Shown here: piece after piece, positions 6,842 to 14,183 of the stretch
How positions within the stretch are numbered: the first letter of the stretch is position 1
Layout: every line of letters starts with the position of its first letter
Origin: Bacillota bacterium
Lineage (GTDB): Bacteria; Bacillota; Clostridia; Christensenellales; Borkfalkiaceae
Assembly: GCA_003343995.1 (NCBI GenBank)
Contig: QAKE01000032.1
Coordinates: 1 to 14,183, forward strand
Direction: 5' to 3'
DNA length: 14,183 nucleotides
Position numbers and translations under genes: made by a program
The notes under the pieces: model-generated
What the model saw: the letters and a program-made list of their open reading frames with translations, nothing else
Told to the model about the DNA's origin: nothing
Databases searched by the model: none

Positions 6842-8609
6842 GATGAAAAAAATATTGTATATACCAAGAAAAATAATATCCATTGCTTTATCAATCGCTC
6901 CGAAGATGATTATGCTTGATTCATTGTTTATTATTTTGACAAGCGTAATCTCAATATTCACAATTCAAATCACATCAAAATTTTTTGATGGGGCAGCAGA
7001 AGCTGTCCAAAGTCAGACGCTCAGCGGCGTTATTAACGTCTTTCTGATATTTGTTGTGTTGAGTTTTGCGGCGGAGTTTGTAACTTTTGCTATAGACTTT
7101 CTAGATTTTCGGATTGAAAAAAGATTCAATAATTCATTGGACGAAAAACTTCATAAAAAAATCGCAAAGATTAGCGCTATACGTTTTGAGGATGCGAAGT
7201 TTAATGAAAATTTGAATCTTGCAATGCAAGGCGTTTTTTCGGTAGAATATTATCTTTTTAATATAATTGGATTAGTTATAAAAGATCTTCCATATTTAGT
7301 ATTTCTCGGAATATATTTATTTTCCTTAAGAGATATATTGTTTATAGCTCCTATAATTATATTTATACCAATTGTAATAACGCAATTATTGAATACAATT
7401 GAAAAAAGAAAATTAAATGAAGAAACCATATATCTGAGAAGAAAATTAGGTCATTATGAAAATATTTTATCAGGAGATTCGTTTGTAAAGGAAACCAGAA
7501 TACTTGGAACCTTTCAACACTTTTTTAAATTGCATACCAACCTGCTTACAGTTATTAATAGAAAAAACTGGAAGTCTAACGTGCGATCTCAAATGTTTAA
7601 TTTAGCCTCAAAGATTTTAAATCTATTTGGCTTCTATGGTGTGCTTTGGCTTCTGTTTGATTCACTAATGAATAAATATATTACTATCGGTGAATTCGCG
7701 GCGATATTCTCCTACATACAAAAGATGTATTCCGCTCTCGAAAATATGGTTGTCAACCGAATAGGAAACCTTTTGTCTTACGACTATAATGGCATAAAAT
7801 ATTTTATAAACTTTTTAGATGAAAAAGAAGAAGAGCAAGGGGAAAAGGAATATGCATTTCAGCAGAATATAGAGCTCAAAAATGTATCTTTCACCTATCC
7901 TGGAAGAACAGAAAAATCACTTGAAGATATAAACTTAACTATAAATAAAGGAGAAATAATTGCTTTTGTCGGTGTAAATGGTTCGGGTAAATCAACTTTA
8001 GCCAAAATACTGCTCGGATTATATAACCCAACAGATGGTAGCATTGAATATGACCATTTAAAAAAACAAGCTTATAGTAAAAAAAGCTTTTATCATAATA
8101 AATCTGCAATATTTCAAAACTACTATAAGTACCTGTTTTGCTTAAAAGACAATGTTTCTATTAGCCAACCACAAATGGATGACGATTTAGAACGGGTAAA
8201 GCTGGCATGTCAAAAAGCAGATCTAGATTATAAGTCAAATAGCTTTCCCGATGGGCTTGACACCATTTTATCTAAACAGTTCGGCGGGATTGATCTATCT
8301 GGAGGCGAGTGGCAGCGAGTAGCTATAGCGAGAGGTTTTTACCGCAATTGTGATTTTATCATTTTAGATGAACCTACTTCTGCCATCGATCCTATTGAAG
8401 AGGCAAATGTCTATCGAAAGTTTGTAGAGATTTCTAAGGGAAAAACAACAGTTATTATCACACACAGACTTGGAGCGGTCAAAATCGCTGACAGAATTAT
8501 TGTATTGAAGTCCGGTAAAATTGCAGAGGAGGGGACACATTCCCAATTGATGAATAAAAACGGGGAATATGCCGAGTTATATAATCTGCAAAGTCAATGG
8601 TATAAGTAA
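6834..8609 (+). CDS. ABC exporter half-transporter, second of a pair
   Basis: This has the same layout as the gene before it: hydrophobic segments in the first 300 residues (MLDSLFIILTSVISIFTI, VINVFLIFVVLSFAAEFV, ILFIAPIIIFIPIVI), then a complete ATPase with Walker A GVNGSGKST at 380-388, signature LSGGEWQR at 488-495, Walker B ending ILDEPT with Asp512-Glu513, and His544 in ITHRLGA. All catalytic residues look intact, so neither half is an obviously degenerate ATPase. The gene overlaps the end of the first ABC gene. In-frame starts are GTG 6825, ATG 6834 and ATG 6843, none with a good ribosome binding site, which points to translational coupling. The two halves are related but divergent, as in heterodimeric exporters. 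Export of the peptide and perhaps producer immunity are the likely roles (inference). Confidence 0.88.
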   Translation: MIKMKKILYIPRKIISIALSIAPKMIMLDSLFIILTSVISIFTIQITSKFFDGAAEAVQSQTLSGVINVFLIFVVLSFAAEFVTFAIDFLDFRIEKRFNNSLDEKLHKKIAKISAIRFEDAKFNENLNLAMQGVFSVEYYLFNIIGLVIKDLPYLVFLGIYLFSLRDILFIAPIIIFIPIVITQLLNTIEKRKLNEETIYLRRKLGHYENILSGDSFVKETRILGTFQHFFKLHTNLLTVINRKNWKSNVRSQMFNLASKILNLFGFYGVLWLLFDSLMNKYITIGEFAAIFSYIQKMYSALENMVVNRIGNLLSYDYNGIKYFINFLDEKEEEQGEKEYAFQQNIELKNVSFTYPGRTEKSLEDINLTINKGEIIAFVGVNGSGKSTLAKILLGLYNPTDGSIEYDHLKKQAYSKKSFYHNKSAIFQNYYKYLFCLKDNVSISQPQMDDDLERVKLACQKADLDYKSNSFPDGLDTILSKQFGGIDLSGGEWQRVAIARGFYRNCDFIILDEPTSAIDPIEEANVYRKFVEISKGKTTVIITHRLGAVKIADRIIVLKSGKIAEEGTHSQLMNKNGEYAELYNLQSQWYK

Positions 8610-8617
8610 AGGGAAAT

Positions 8618-9271
8618 ATGATGCAAAAGAAAAATCAAAATAATTTAAGTGATATGATTACATTAAGTCGTAATGAAATTCAAAAGGCTAATTTCTACGA
8701 CAAATTATTCGGAGTGGATACTTCGGCCGTCCTTGATGGGCAGGAAACCTTTGACGGTAAGTTGTTTTATCGTTATCAACCGACAAACTATTCTTTTTTA
8801 GAATATATTTTTAAAGTATATCCCTTTGATGATATGGATCATATAATGGATGTTGGTTTTGGTAAAGGGCGCGTCCTTTTTATGGCATCATACATGGGCT
8901 GTAATCGAGTAAGCGGTTGTGAAATTAACGAAGAGTACTTTAAGGTTACAAGTTATAACATTAAAGAATATGTAAGTCGAACAAAAAGTAATACTGTATT
9001 TACATTACTTAATGATGATGCACAAAAGATCGAAATTGATAACACTATAAATAAGTTCTTTTTCTTCAATCCATTCCATTTAAAAGTTTATGTCAGATTT
9101 TTCGAAAATCTTATGAAATCGTTAAGTTATTTTGATAGAAAAACTACAATTTTTTTGTACAGCCCTTTGCGGTCAACTTTAAAATACTTAGATAAGCTAG
9201 AGATATTTCATCTTGTTGAAAAAATAGATATAAATGCCGAACATATAATCTTGGCCGTTTACCAAAACTAA
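8618..9271 (+). CDS. Class I SAM-dependent methyltransferase, putative peptide tailoring enzyme
   Basis: Residues 78-85 are DVGFGKGR, the glycine-rich SAM-binding motif I. GCEINEEYF follows, with Glu102 at the position that binds the ribose hydroxyls. Residues 151-154 are NPFH after a run of phenylalanines, in the place of motif IV (NPPY/NPPF in many methyltransferases). The length of 217 aa is that of a minimal Rossmann methyltransferase without a substrate domain. AAAGGGAA upstream (about 8607-8614) supports ATG 8618 or 8621. It is 8 nt after the second ABC gene and so in the operon. Methylation of the peptide (N- or C-terminus or a side chain) is the likely role by context; the substrate cannot be read from the sequence. 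Confidence 0.75.
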   Translation: MMQKKNQNNLSDMITLSRNEIQKANFYDKLFGVDTSAVLDGQETFDGKLFYRYQPTNYSFLEYIFKVYPFDDMDHIMDVGFGKGRVLFMASYMGCNRVSGCEINEEYFKVTSYNIKEYVSRTKSNTVFTLLNDDAQKIEIDNTINKFFFFNPFHLKVYVRFFENLMKSLSYFDRKTTIFLYSPLRSTLKYLDKLEIFHLVEKIDINAEHIILAVYQN

Positions 9272-9289
9272 AAGTCAGGAGAGGTCGCC

Positions 9290-10120
9290 TTGGATAAAAT
9301 AAATATAGAACACTTGAAAAAAATATTGAGTTACAAGGAATGTTTTGAGGTTGTAAAACGCTTTAATTTTCCATATGCTATTATAAAAGGAGAAGCCTTG
9401 TCGCTTATGGCCTATGGAGAGCTGGGGAAACGCAATAGTCAGGACATCGATCTACTAATATCACCTAAATACATTGGGATTGCAAAAGTTATTCTTAACG
9501 ACAATGGCTTTTATTATATCATAAAGAACAAATACGATAAGGTTTTAACTATAAGCATGTCCCATCAAAGTCCTACCTATATAAAAAAGACAAAAATATC
9601 ATATATTTATTTAGATCTTAATCATAGTATTTTTTGGGGAGAATACGCAGGTAAATGCGTAGACATAGATACCTTTCTTGAAGACATTATTGACACGGAA
9701 ATTTACGGGTGCAATATGAAAACATTACCCCCTATAAAGATGTTGATACAACTTATATTGCATCATTATAAAGATATGAACTCTATTTTTCTTCTCGCCA
9801 CACGAAAAAGCATAAAGCGGAGTATGTTTGATGATGTATATTTTTTGTTGAAAAATAACCTAGAAGATATTCCGTTAGATAAACTATACACCCTTAGCAA
9901 ATTCTATGAAATCATCCCATTTGTATATTATGTTCTTTATCATGTGGGACTTTTTTTTCAAGATGAAACTCTTAGAGAGTATATATCGGCTTTTAAAACC
10001 GATGAGGGAGAGCGGTTGCTGAATTGTTATGGGTTAAACGATAATGAAAGTCCAATGGTATTAAGTCAAGGGGGTGAAAGAAGAAAAAAAGAAGAAAATC
10101 GAGTAAAAAGACCGGTGTAG
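9290..10120 (+). CDS. Nucleotidyltransferase-fold protein (NTP_transf_5-like), probably altered at the 3' end
   Basis: The N-terminal part has the signature of the uncharacterised nucleotidyltransferase family found in peptide clusters: IIKGEALSLMAYGELGKR at residues 31-48, then NSQDIDLLI with Asp52 and Asp54 as the metal-binding pair. Most of the rest is helical, with LIQLILHHYKD and DDVYFLLKNN typical of the family. The start is TTG at 9290 with AGGAGAGG 5 nt upstream; no better ATG exists nearby. The last 20 or so codons (from LSQGGERRKKEENRVKRPV) are very basic and unlike what precedes, and the GC-rich IS110 element begins just after, so the natural C-terminus was probably lost at about 10050-10075. 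In pseudomycoidin-type lasso clusters a related protein acts together with an HPrK-like kinase, which makes joint tailoring with the kinase at 3674-4693 attractive. Confidence 0.75.
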   Translation: MDKINIEHLKKILSYKECFEVVKRFNFPYAIIKGEALSLMAYGELGKRNSQDIDLLISPKYIGIAKVILNDNGFYYIIKNKYDKVLTISMSHQSPTYIKKTKISYIYLDLNHSIFWGEYAGKCVDIDTFLEDIIDTEIYGCNMKTLPPIKMLIQLILHHYKDMNSIFLLATRKSIKRSMFDDVYFLLKNNLEDIPLDKLYTLSKFYEIIPFVYYVLYHVGLFFQDETLREYISAFKTDEGERLLNCYGLNDNESPMVLSQGGERRKKEENRVKRPV

Positions 10121-10145
10121 GCAGTAAAAAGGCAACAGTCATCTA

Positions 10146-10178
10146 AGCCCTGCCCCTGCAAATTTTTGAGACAGGGCT
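10146..10178. repeat. Hairpin in the IS110 3' flank
   Basis: AGCCCTG at 10146-10152 and CAGGGCT at 10172-10178 form a 7-bp stem around a 19-nt loop. There is no T-run on either strand, so it is not a clear terminator. It may be part of the element's end structure, or of a bridge RNA if the element belongs to the IS1111 group, in which this RNA lies downstream of the transposase. Confidence 0.35.
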
Positions 10179-10205
10179 GCGACGTCAGAGCGGCAGGCAG
10201 TTGGC

Positions 10206-11353
10206 TCAGCCGTCCGGCGGGAGATACAGGCGGTTGTCCTTCAGCAGTCGAAAGACCAACCGAACCAGTTTTCTGGCAGTTAAGGCGAGTGCGCGTTTGT
10301 GCTGATACTTGTTGACCTCATGGTATTTGAGGTCATAGTAACGCCGAAACTCGGAGTCGCATCTTCTCACAGAGTTGGCGGCTTCCAGTAAGTAATAGCG
10401 GAGATAGCGGTTGCCGGACTTAATCATCCGAGAGTGTTCCGCTTCGAATTCACCGGACTGGTGCTGTGTCCAGACAAGGCCGGCAAACTTGGCGACAGAG
10501 GCTTGGGAGTTGAAACGACGGATGTCACCGAGCTCGGCGATGATGCCGGCGGAATAGACCTTGCCGATGCCAGGGATGGAGGTCAGGGTGTTAGGGAGGA
10601 TTTCAAACTGATGTTCAATGGCCTTGTCCAACACCTTGACCTGCTTTTCCAGGGCCCGCATAGAAGCGATGGATACGGCCATAGCCTGGTTTACGGAGTT
10701 GTTCACGGTAACTGGCAGACGATAAGAATCTCTGGCCGCACTGCGAATGGCATTGGCTTTTGCAGCCGGATCAGCGAAGTTCCTGCCCTTTTCATCAATG
10801 AAGGCTGTCAGTTCTTCCAGGTCAGCGTTTGCCAGATCATCCACAGTTTCAAACCGCTCCATCAAAGCAATGGTGGTGGCACTGGTATTCTGAATGTCCT
10901 TGTCCTGGGCTATTCCAGAACATTTCAGAAATAAGTAGTTGGCAAACCGCTGCTTCTCCCGAGACAGGTTCTGAATGACATCAAATCTGGCTCTGGTAAG
11001 AGTTCTGAGCGCCTGGTAACGATAGTCGTCCATATAGACCTCCCTGGCGATTCTGCCGAAACGGAGATAGTCGGCAATCACAAAGGCGTCCACAAAGTCA
11101 TTCTTTGGCAGGTCAGTATAGGCTTCCTTGAATTTCCGCACCTGCTTGGGATTGAGGACATGGATCTTCCGCTGGAACCGTCCAAGGCTGCCATCCTCCC
11201 GGAGCGCGTAGACAAGGCTGTCTCCGTATATGGAAGTGGCTTCCAGACCAATTACCACACGCTCAAGCTGCATGGCATTAAGCGCCGACACAATTCTTTC
11301 CGACAACAGTTTAGCGCCACCAAGGTTGTTTTGCACGGAAAAACTGGAGTGCT
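10206..11353 (-). pseudogene. IS110-family transposase, N-terminus cut off by IS21
   Basis: The open frame from GTG 11336 gives 376 aa with the IS110 domains. The remaining RuvC-like residues are Glu32 in VVIGLEATSIY and Asp80/Asp83 in PKNDFVDAFVIADYL. The C-terminal Tnp_20 domain has SIPGIG at 253-258, FAGL and QSG at 293-295, with the nearby Ser as the expected catalytic nucleophile, and it ends in a conserved helical tail. The usual first strand with the GIDVS-type Asp is missing. The frame stays open upstream of GTG 11336 and reads KHSSFSVQNNLGGAK, typical internal IS110 sequence, until the IS21 terminus at 11354. So the GTG is not a true start: about 20-35 residues were removed by the IS21 insertion and the DEDD site is incomplete. 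Its GC content is clearly higher than that of the peptide operon. Confidence 0.88.
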
Positions 11354-11449
11354 TGAGTATTCCGCGAAAAACTGAACACCTTGACCGCCCAAGTTGAACA
11401 GTCCGACCGCAAAAATTGAACAGTACGGCCGCAGAGGTTGAACACCCTG
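11354..11449. repeat. IS21 left end with four terminal repeats
   Basis: After TGAGTATT come four units of 21-23 bp starting at 11362, 11385, 11407 and 11429. Their consensus is about CCGCnAAAnTTGAACAGTnCGA. Multiple terminal repeats are the known IstA transposase binding sites of IS21-family elements. Confidence 0.88.
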
Positions 11450-11474
11450 CAATTAAGGTAATAGTGACACACGC

Positions 11475-11503
11475 TTCAATGCACAGCAGATGGTCGGTAT
11501 AAT
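11475..11503 (+). promoter_or_regulatory. Candidate istA promoter
   Basis: TATAAT at 11498-11503 is a perfect -10 box. TTCAAT at 11475-11480 is a weak -35 box 17 bp upstream. It lies inside the element, about 50 bp before istA, which has AGGAGGT upstream of its ATG. Confidence 0.5.
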
Positions 11504-11554
11504 GGATATATGCACTGCGAAAGCGGTGTAAATATTCATTAGGAGGTCAAGAAT

Positions 11555-13090
11555 ATGACCAATTACCGAGAGATACTGAGACTGGACAGCCTCGGTCTCA
11601 ACAAAACCCAAATAGCCGATGCCTGCGACTGTTCAAGAACAACAGTAATAGCGGTGCTTCGGCGAGCTGAAGAGGTAGGACTTTGTTACCCTTTACCTGA
11701 AAGCCTTTCAGACAAAGAACTGTCTATGAAACTGCATCCGTCTGCTCAGAGTAAGCCTATGTACAAAATGCCGGACTACGAATATGTACATAAAGAACTG
11801 CAAAAAAGCGGTGTTACGCTGAAGCTCTTATGGCTTGAATACTGTGAGAAATGCCGTGAAAACGGAGAATTGCCGTATCAGTCTACGCAGTTTAACAAGT
11901 ATTACAGTGACTATGCCATTAAAACAAATGCAACGATGCATTTAAACCACAAGCCCGGTGAAATTATGCAGGTAGATTGGGCGGGCGATACAGCCTCTGT
12001 TATCGACACCGTAACGGGCGAAATAATTCCGGCATATATTTTTGTGGCTTCTTTGCCGTATAGCGGATATGCCTATGTGGAAGCCTTTTTCTCTATGAAC
12101 CGGGAATGCTGGATAGCAGCCCATGTAAATGCCTTTAAATACTTTGGCGGTGTTACCCGTATCCTTCAGTGCGACAATTTAAAAACAGGAGTTATCTCTC
12201 ACGGCAGAACAGAGGTTACACTTAATAAGGCGTACAGTGAAATGGCAGAGCATTACGGCACTGCAATTCTGCCCTGTAGAGTAAGGTCGCCAAAGGATAA
12301 GGCTATGGTAGAAGGCACTGTAGGTGTAATTACAAACTTTGTCCTTGGTGCTTTGAGAAACAGAAGGTTTTTATCCTTGCCGGAGTTAAATGAAGCAATA
12401 TGGGAACGCTTAAAAATTCTTAATAATGCTCCGTTTCAAAAGCGTGAGGGTAGTCGTGCTACCGCTTTTGAGGATGAAAAAGCATTTTTGTTACCCTTAC
12501 CGCCAAGACCCTTTGAATTATCCGAATGGAAAATTGCAACAGTAGCACCAAATTACCATATTAGTATAGAAAAACAAAACTACTCTGTACCTTATGAATA
12601 TATTAAGCAAAAGGTGGATGTACGAATTACAAAATCCACTATTGAGGTCTTCTTTGGCGGTAATCGTATCGCTTCCCATCCGAGACTGTACGGCAGATTA
12701 AATCAGTACAGCACTGTAGAAGCACATATGCCGCTTAGTCATCAGCAATATATTCAGTGGAACGGTGAGCGTTTTGTTAAGTGGGCAGCTAAGATAGGAA
12801 TAAATACCAAAACAGCAGTAAGTGCCATACTCAGCGGATACAAGATAGAACAACAGGGTTACAAAGCTTGTATGGGAATTTTAAAGCTCGCAGACAAGTA
12901 TTCACCCGAAAGATTGGAAAATGCCTGTAAAAAGGCGTTAACCTTTACTCCGAGACCCTCCCTTAAAAACATACAGGCAATTCTTTCTTCAGGTCAAGAT
13001 AAGGAACAACCCGACAGGGAAGAAAAAACGACTTCATCGCAATACGGGTTTACCCGTGGAGCAGAGTATTATGCAGGGAGGAAAAACTAA
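11555..13090 (+). CDS. istA: IS21-family transposase IstA
   Basis: This 511-residue DDE transposase has the full family length. An N-terminal helix-turn-helix (about residues 14-42, GLNKTQIADACDCSRTTVIA) should bind the terminal repeats. The RNase H-fold integrase core shows Asp141 (QVDWAGD), Asp207 (LQCDNLK) and Glu253 (PKDKAMVEGTVG), a complete catalytic triad. The C-terminal beta region (NYSVPYEYI) is as expected. The start has a strong AGGAGGT about 8 nt upstream. The stop overlaps the istB start (TAATG), the usual coupling. No frameshift or premature stop is visible, so it is probably functional. Confidence 0.95.
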   Translation: MTNYREILRLDSLGLNKTQIADACDCSRTTVIAVLRRAEEVGLCYPLPESLSDKELSMKLHPSAQSKPMYKMPDYEYVHKELQKSGVTLKLLWLEYCEKCRENGELPYQSTQFNKYYSDYAIKTNATMHLNHKPGEIMQVDWAGDTASVIDTVTGEIIPAYIFVASLPYSGYAYVEAFFSMNRECWIAAHVNAFKYFGGVTRILQCDNLKTGVISHGRTEVTLNKAYSEMAEHYGTAILPCRVRSPKDKAMVEGTVGVITNFVLGALRNRRFLSLPELNEAIWERLKILNNAPFQKREGSRATAFEDEKAFLLPLPPRPFELSEWKIATVAPNYHISIEKQNYSVPYEYIKQKVDVRITKSTIEVFFGGNRIASHPRLYGRLNQYSTVEAHMPLSHQQYIQWNGERFVKWAAKIGINTKTAVSAILSGYKIEQQGYKACMGILKLADKYSPERLENACKKALTFTPRPSLKNIQAILSSGQDKEQPDREEKTTSSQYGFTRGAEYYAGRKN

Positions 13091-13836
13091 TGTTAACAGA
13101 AAATACAGTTAATAAACTACAGGAAATGAAGCTTACCGCTATGGCAAGAGCCTTTAAAGAACAGCTTAACGACCCTAATATTAACGGATTAGCCTTTGAG
13201 GACAGGTTCGGTCTTTTGGTAGACCAAGAATGGACATCCCGTAAAAACAATCACCTTAAAAGATTAATAAAGCAGGCAAAATTTTCGGAAACGGGAGCTT
13301 GTGTTGAGGATATTGAATACCACTCGGACCGAAATTTAGACTCTGCTCAAATAACAAGGCTTGCTTCCTGCAACTACATTGCTGAAAGACACAACATACT
13401 GTTACTCGGGGCTACCGGCAGCGGTAAAACCTATCTCGCCTGTGCGTTAGGTATGGCAGCAGTAAGAAATTTTTTGTCGGTCAGATATGTCAGACTTCCC
13501 GAGCTTTTAACCGAGCTTGCAATCGCACGCAGCAGCGGTAATTACAGAAAGGTAATTCAGCAATACAAAAAGCCGGCATTATTAATTTTAGACGAATGGC
13601 TATTGTATCCCCTTAAAGAAACCGAGGCCAGAGATTTACTTGAAATTGCAGAGGCGAGATACAAAAAGGCATCCACCATTTTTTGTTCTCAGTTTGATGT
13701 ACCGGGATGGTCTGAAAAGTTAGGTGACCCAATAATTGCCGATGCAATATGTGACCGCATTGTACACGATTCATATTCGGTAGTTATTGAATGCAAGGAA
13801 TCTATGCGCAAACGCAAAGGAGTTACGGAAACATAA
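13090..13836 (+). CDS. istB: IS21-family transposition helper ATPase IstB
   Basis: This is the AAA+ ATPase that works with IstA to select and remodel target DNA. The P-loop GATGSGKT is at residues 107-114, preceded by NILLLG, and Walker B LLILDEW has Asp168-Glu169. The sequence around RYVRLPELLTEL and FCSQFDVPGW fits the IstB/DnaC-like family. The length of 248 aa is normal. The ATG overlaps the istA stop, and GCAGGGAGG just upstream gives a ribosome binding site. The gene is intact. Confidence 0.95.
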   Translation: MLTENTVNKLQEMKLTAMARAFKEQLNDPNINGLAFEDRFGLLVDQEWTSRKNNHLKRLIKQAKFSETGACVEDIEYHSDRNLDSAQITRLASCNYIAERHNILLLGATGSGKTYLACALGMAAVRNFLSVRYVRLPELLTELAIARSSGNYRKVIQQYKKPALLILDEWLLYPLKETEARDLLEIAEARYKKASTIFCSQFDVPGWSEKLGDPIIADAICDRIVHDSYSVVIECKESMRKRKGVTET

Positions 13837-13896
13837 TAGCACCTACGGTGCATCGGACGCTGTCCGAACCTGAGGTTTAACGCATAAAAGGTTTTC

Positions 13897-13968
13897 CGGG
13901 AAGAGTGAATAAGCGTGATTGCAATACAAAAAAAGAGTGACCCCGGTCATACGGCATCACTCTTCCCG
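13897..13968. repeat. Competing hairpin arms in the IS21 3' region
   Basis: CGGGAAGAGTGA at 13897-13908 is a perfect 12-bp complement of TCACTCTTCCCG at 13957-13968. A third copy, AAGAGTGA at 13933-13940, can pair with the same downstream arm. Only one of the two hairpins can form at a time. It lies about 60 bp after istB. Confidence 0.7.
13928..13964 (-). terminator. Minus-strand intrinsic terminator inside the IS21 right end
   Basis: On the minus strand, AAGAGTGA (from 13964) and TCACTCTT (to 13933) form an 8-bp stem followed by a run of seven T, complementary to A at 13928-13934. It would stop transcription entering the element from its right end, shielding istB and istA from antisense reading. 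From 13969 to 14063 I see nothing recognisable. Confidence 0.6.
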
Positions 13969-14063
13969 CTAAACCCCGCATACAGCGCTCGTGTCGCTCC
14001 TCAGCGTTGCACTATCCTCTGCCACGGTTAAAAGCATATTTATGATACCATTTCATTATTAAT

Positions 14064-14183
14064 CCGTCAATGTACAACCTTTGCGGTCGCACTGTTCAAT
14101 TCCGGCGGTTTGACTGTTCAATTTTGGCGGTCGCACTGTTCAATTCAAAACGGTCAGGGTGTTCAACTTTGGCGGAATATTCA
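14064..14183. repeat. IS21 right end with five terminal repeats
   Basis: Five units of 22-23 bp run from 14064, 14087, 14109, 14131 and 14154, each ending in a CGG and sharing ACTGTTCAATT or a close variant. They are followed by AATATTCA at the terminus. They are inverted relative to the left-end array. Outer units match best (GTGTTCAA next to the tip on both sides), and the innermost unit is the most diverged. Confidence 0.88.

Larger units (their letters stand above)
10121..11353 (-). mobile_element. IS110-family element, interrupted at its 5' side by IS21
   Basis: This GC-richer block contains the IS110 transposase remnant on the minus strand and about 85 bp of 3' flank. The boundary on the left is not sharp: composition changes between about 10070 and 10125, and IS110 elements have weak or no terminal inverted repeats. 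The right boundary is set by the IS21 terminus at 11354. The transposase start and left non-coding end, where IS110-group elements encode the bridge RNA, are absent from the window. Confidence 0.6.
11354..14183 (+). mobile_element. IS21-family insertion sequence, apparently complete
   Basis: The element is about 2830 bp long. Its left terminus TGAGTATTCCGC (11354) and right terminus, whose reverse complement is TGAATATTCCGC (ending at 14183), match. Both ends carry arrays of a repeat of about 22 bp, and istA and istB lie inside in the usual overlapping order. The right terminus is the last base of the window, so the target duplication cannot be checked. It inserted into the IS110 transposase gene and is therefore younger than the IS110 copy. 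Confidence 0.92.

Noticed and set aside
10146..10178. Hairpin considered as terminator of the peptide operon
   Set aside because: There is no T-run on either strand and it lies in the GC-rich IS110 flank, so an operon terminator is not supported.
10434..10934. 166-codon plus-strand frame opposite the IS110 transposase
   Set aside because: It is antisense to a clear transposase gene of higher GC, and its protein shows no domain.
11362..11449. Regular repeats of about 22 bp, CRISPR-like at first sight
   Set aside because: The units are contiguous with no unique spacers, and the inverted counterpart at the other end of the element identifies them as IS21 terminal repeats.

Overview
The window is a low-GC Firmicutes-type (probably gut Clostridia) accessory region. 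The evidence is AT-rich genes with AGGAGG-type ribosome binding sites, GTG/TTG starts and tight overlaps, with mobile-element debris at both ends. The species cannot be read from the sequence.

Layout: positions 1-151 hold the 5' end of an IS3-family element (orfA on the minus strand). Positions 152-513 are the frameshifted C-terminal remnant of a serine recombinase. Positions 514-1062 are an AT-rich leader with a good sigma-A promoter (711-739), a palindrome over its -10 box and a strong terminator hairpin (907-950) placed before the first gene. From about 1063 to 10120 an apparently single plus-strand operon encodes a ribosomally synthesised, post-translationally modified peptide (RiPP) system: a radical SAM/SPASM maturase with an N-terminal PqqD-like recognition domain, an M16-type metallopeptidase, an HPr-kinase-like kinase, a 58-residue Cys-rich precursor peptide, two half-size exporter-type ABC proteins, a class I SAM methyltransferase and a nucleotidyltransferase-fold protein. 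Positions 10121-11353 are a GC-richer IS110-family element whose transposase has lost its N-terminus. Positions 11354-14183 are an apparently complete IS21-family element (istA, istB, multiple 22-bp terminal repeats) that has cut the IS110 transposase; the window ends on the IS21 terminus.

How the genes may work together (inference): the maturase binds the acidic leader of the precursor through its PqqD-like domain and installs crosslinks on the five core cysteines, which sit in a 7-residue repeat (C-x-G-T-C-x-x). The M16 protein probably removes the leader, since neither ABC protein carries a C39 peptidase domain, and the ABC pair exports the product. The kinase, nucleotidyltransferase-like protein and methyltransferase are candidate tailoring enzymes. 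The kinase plus nucleotidyltransferase pair recalls certain lasso peptide clusters where the C-terminal serine is phosphorylated and further decorated, but here it sits beside a radical SAM enzyme and a Cys-rich core. The precursor gene is bracketed by a long-range inverted repeat (4700-4719 and 4955-4973), a structure not explained by any coding function.
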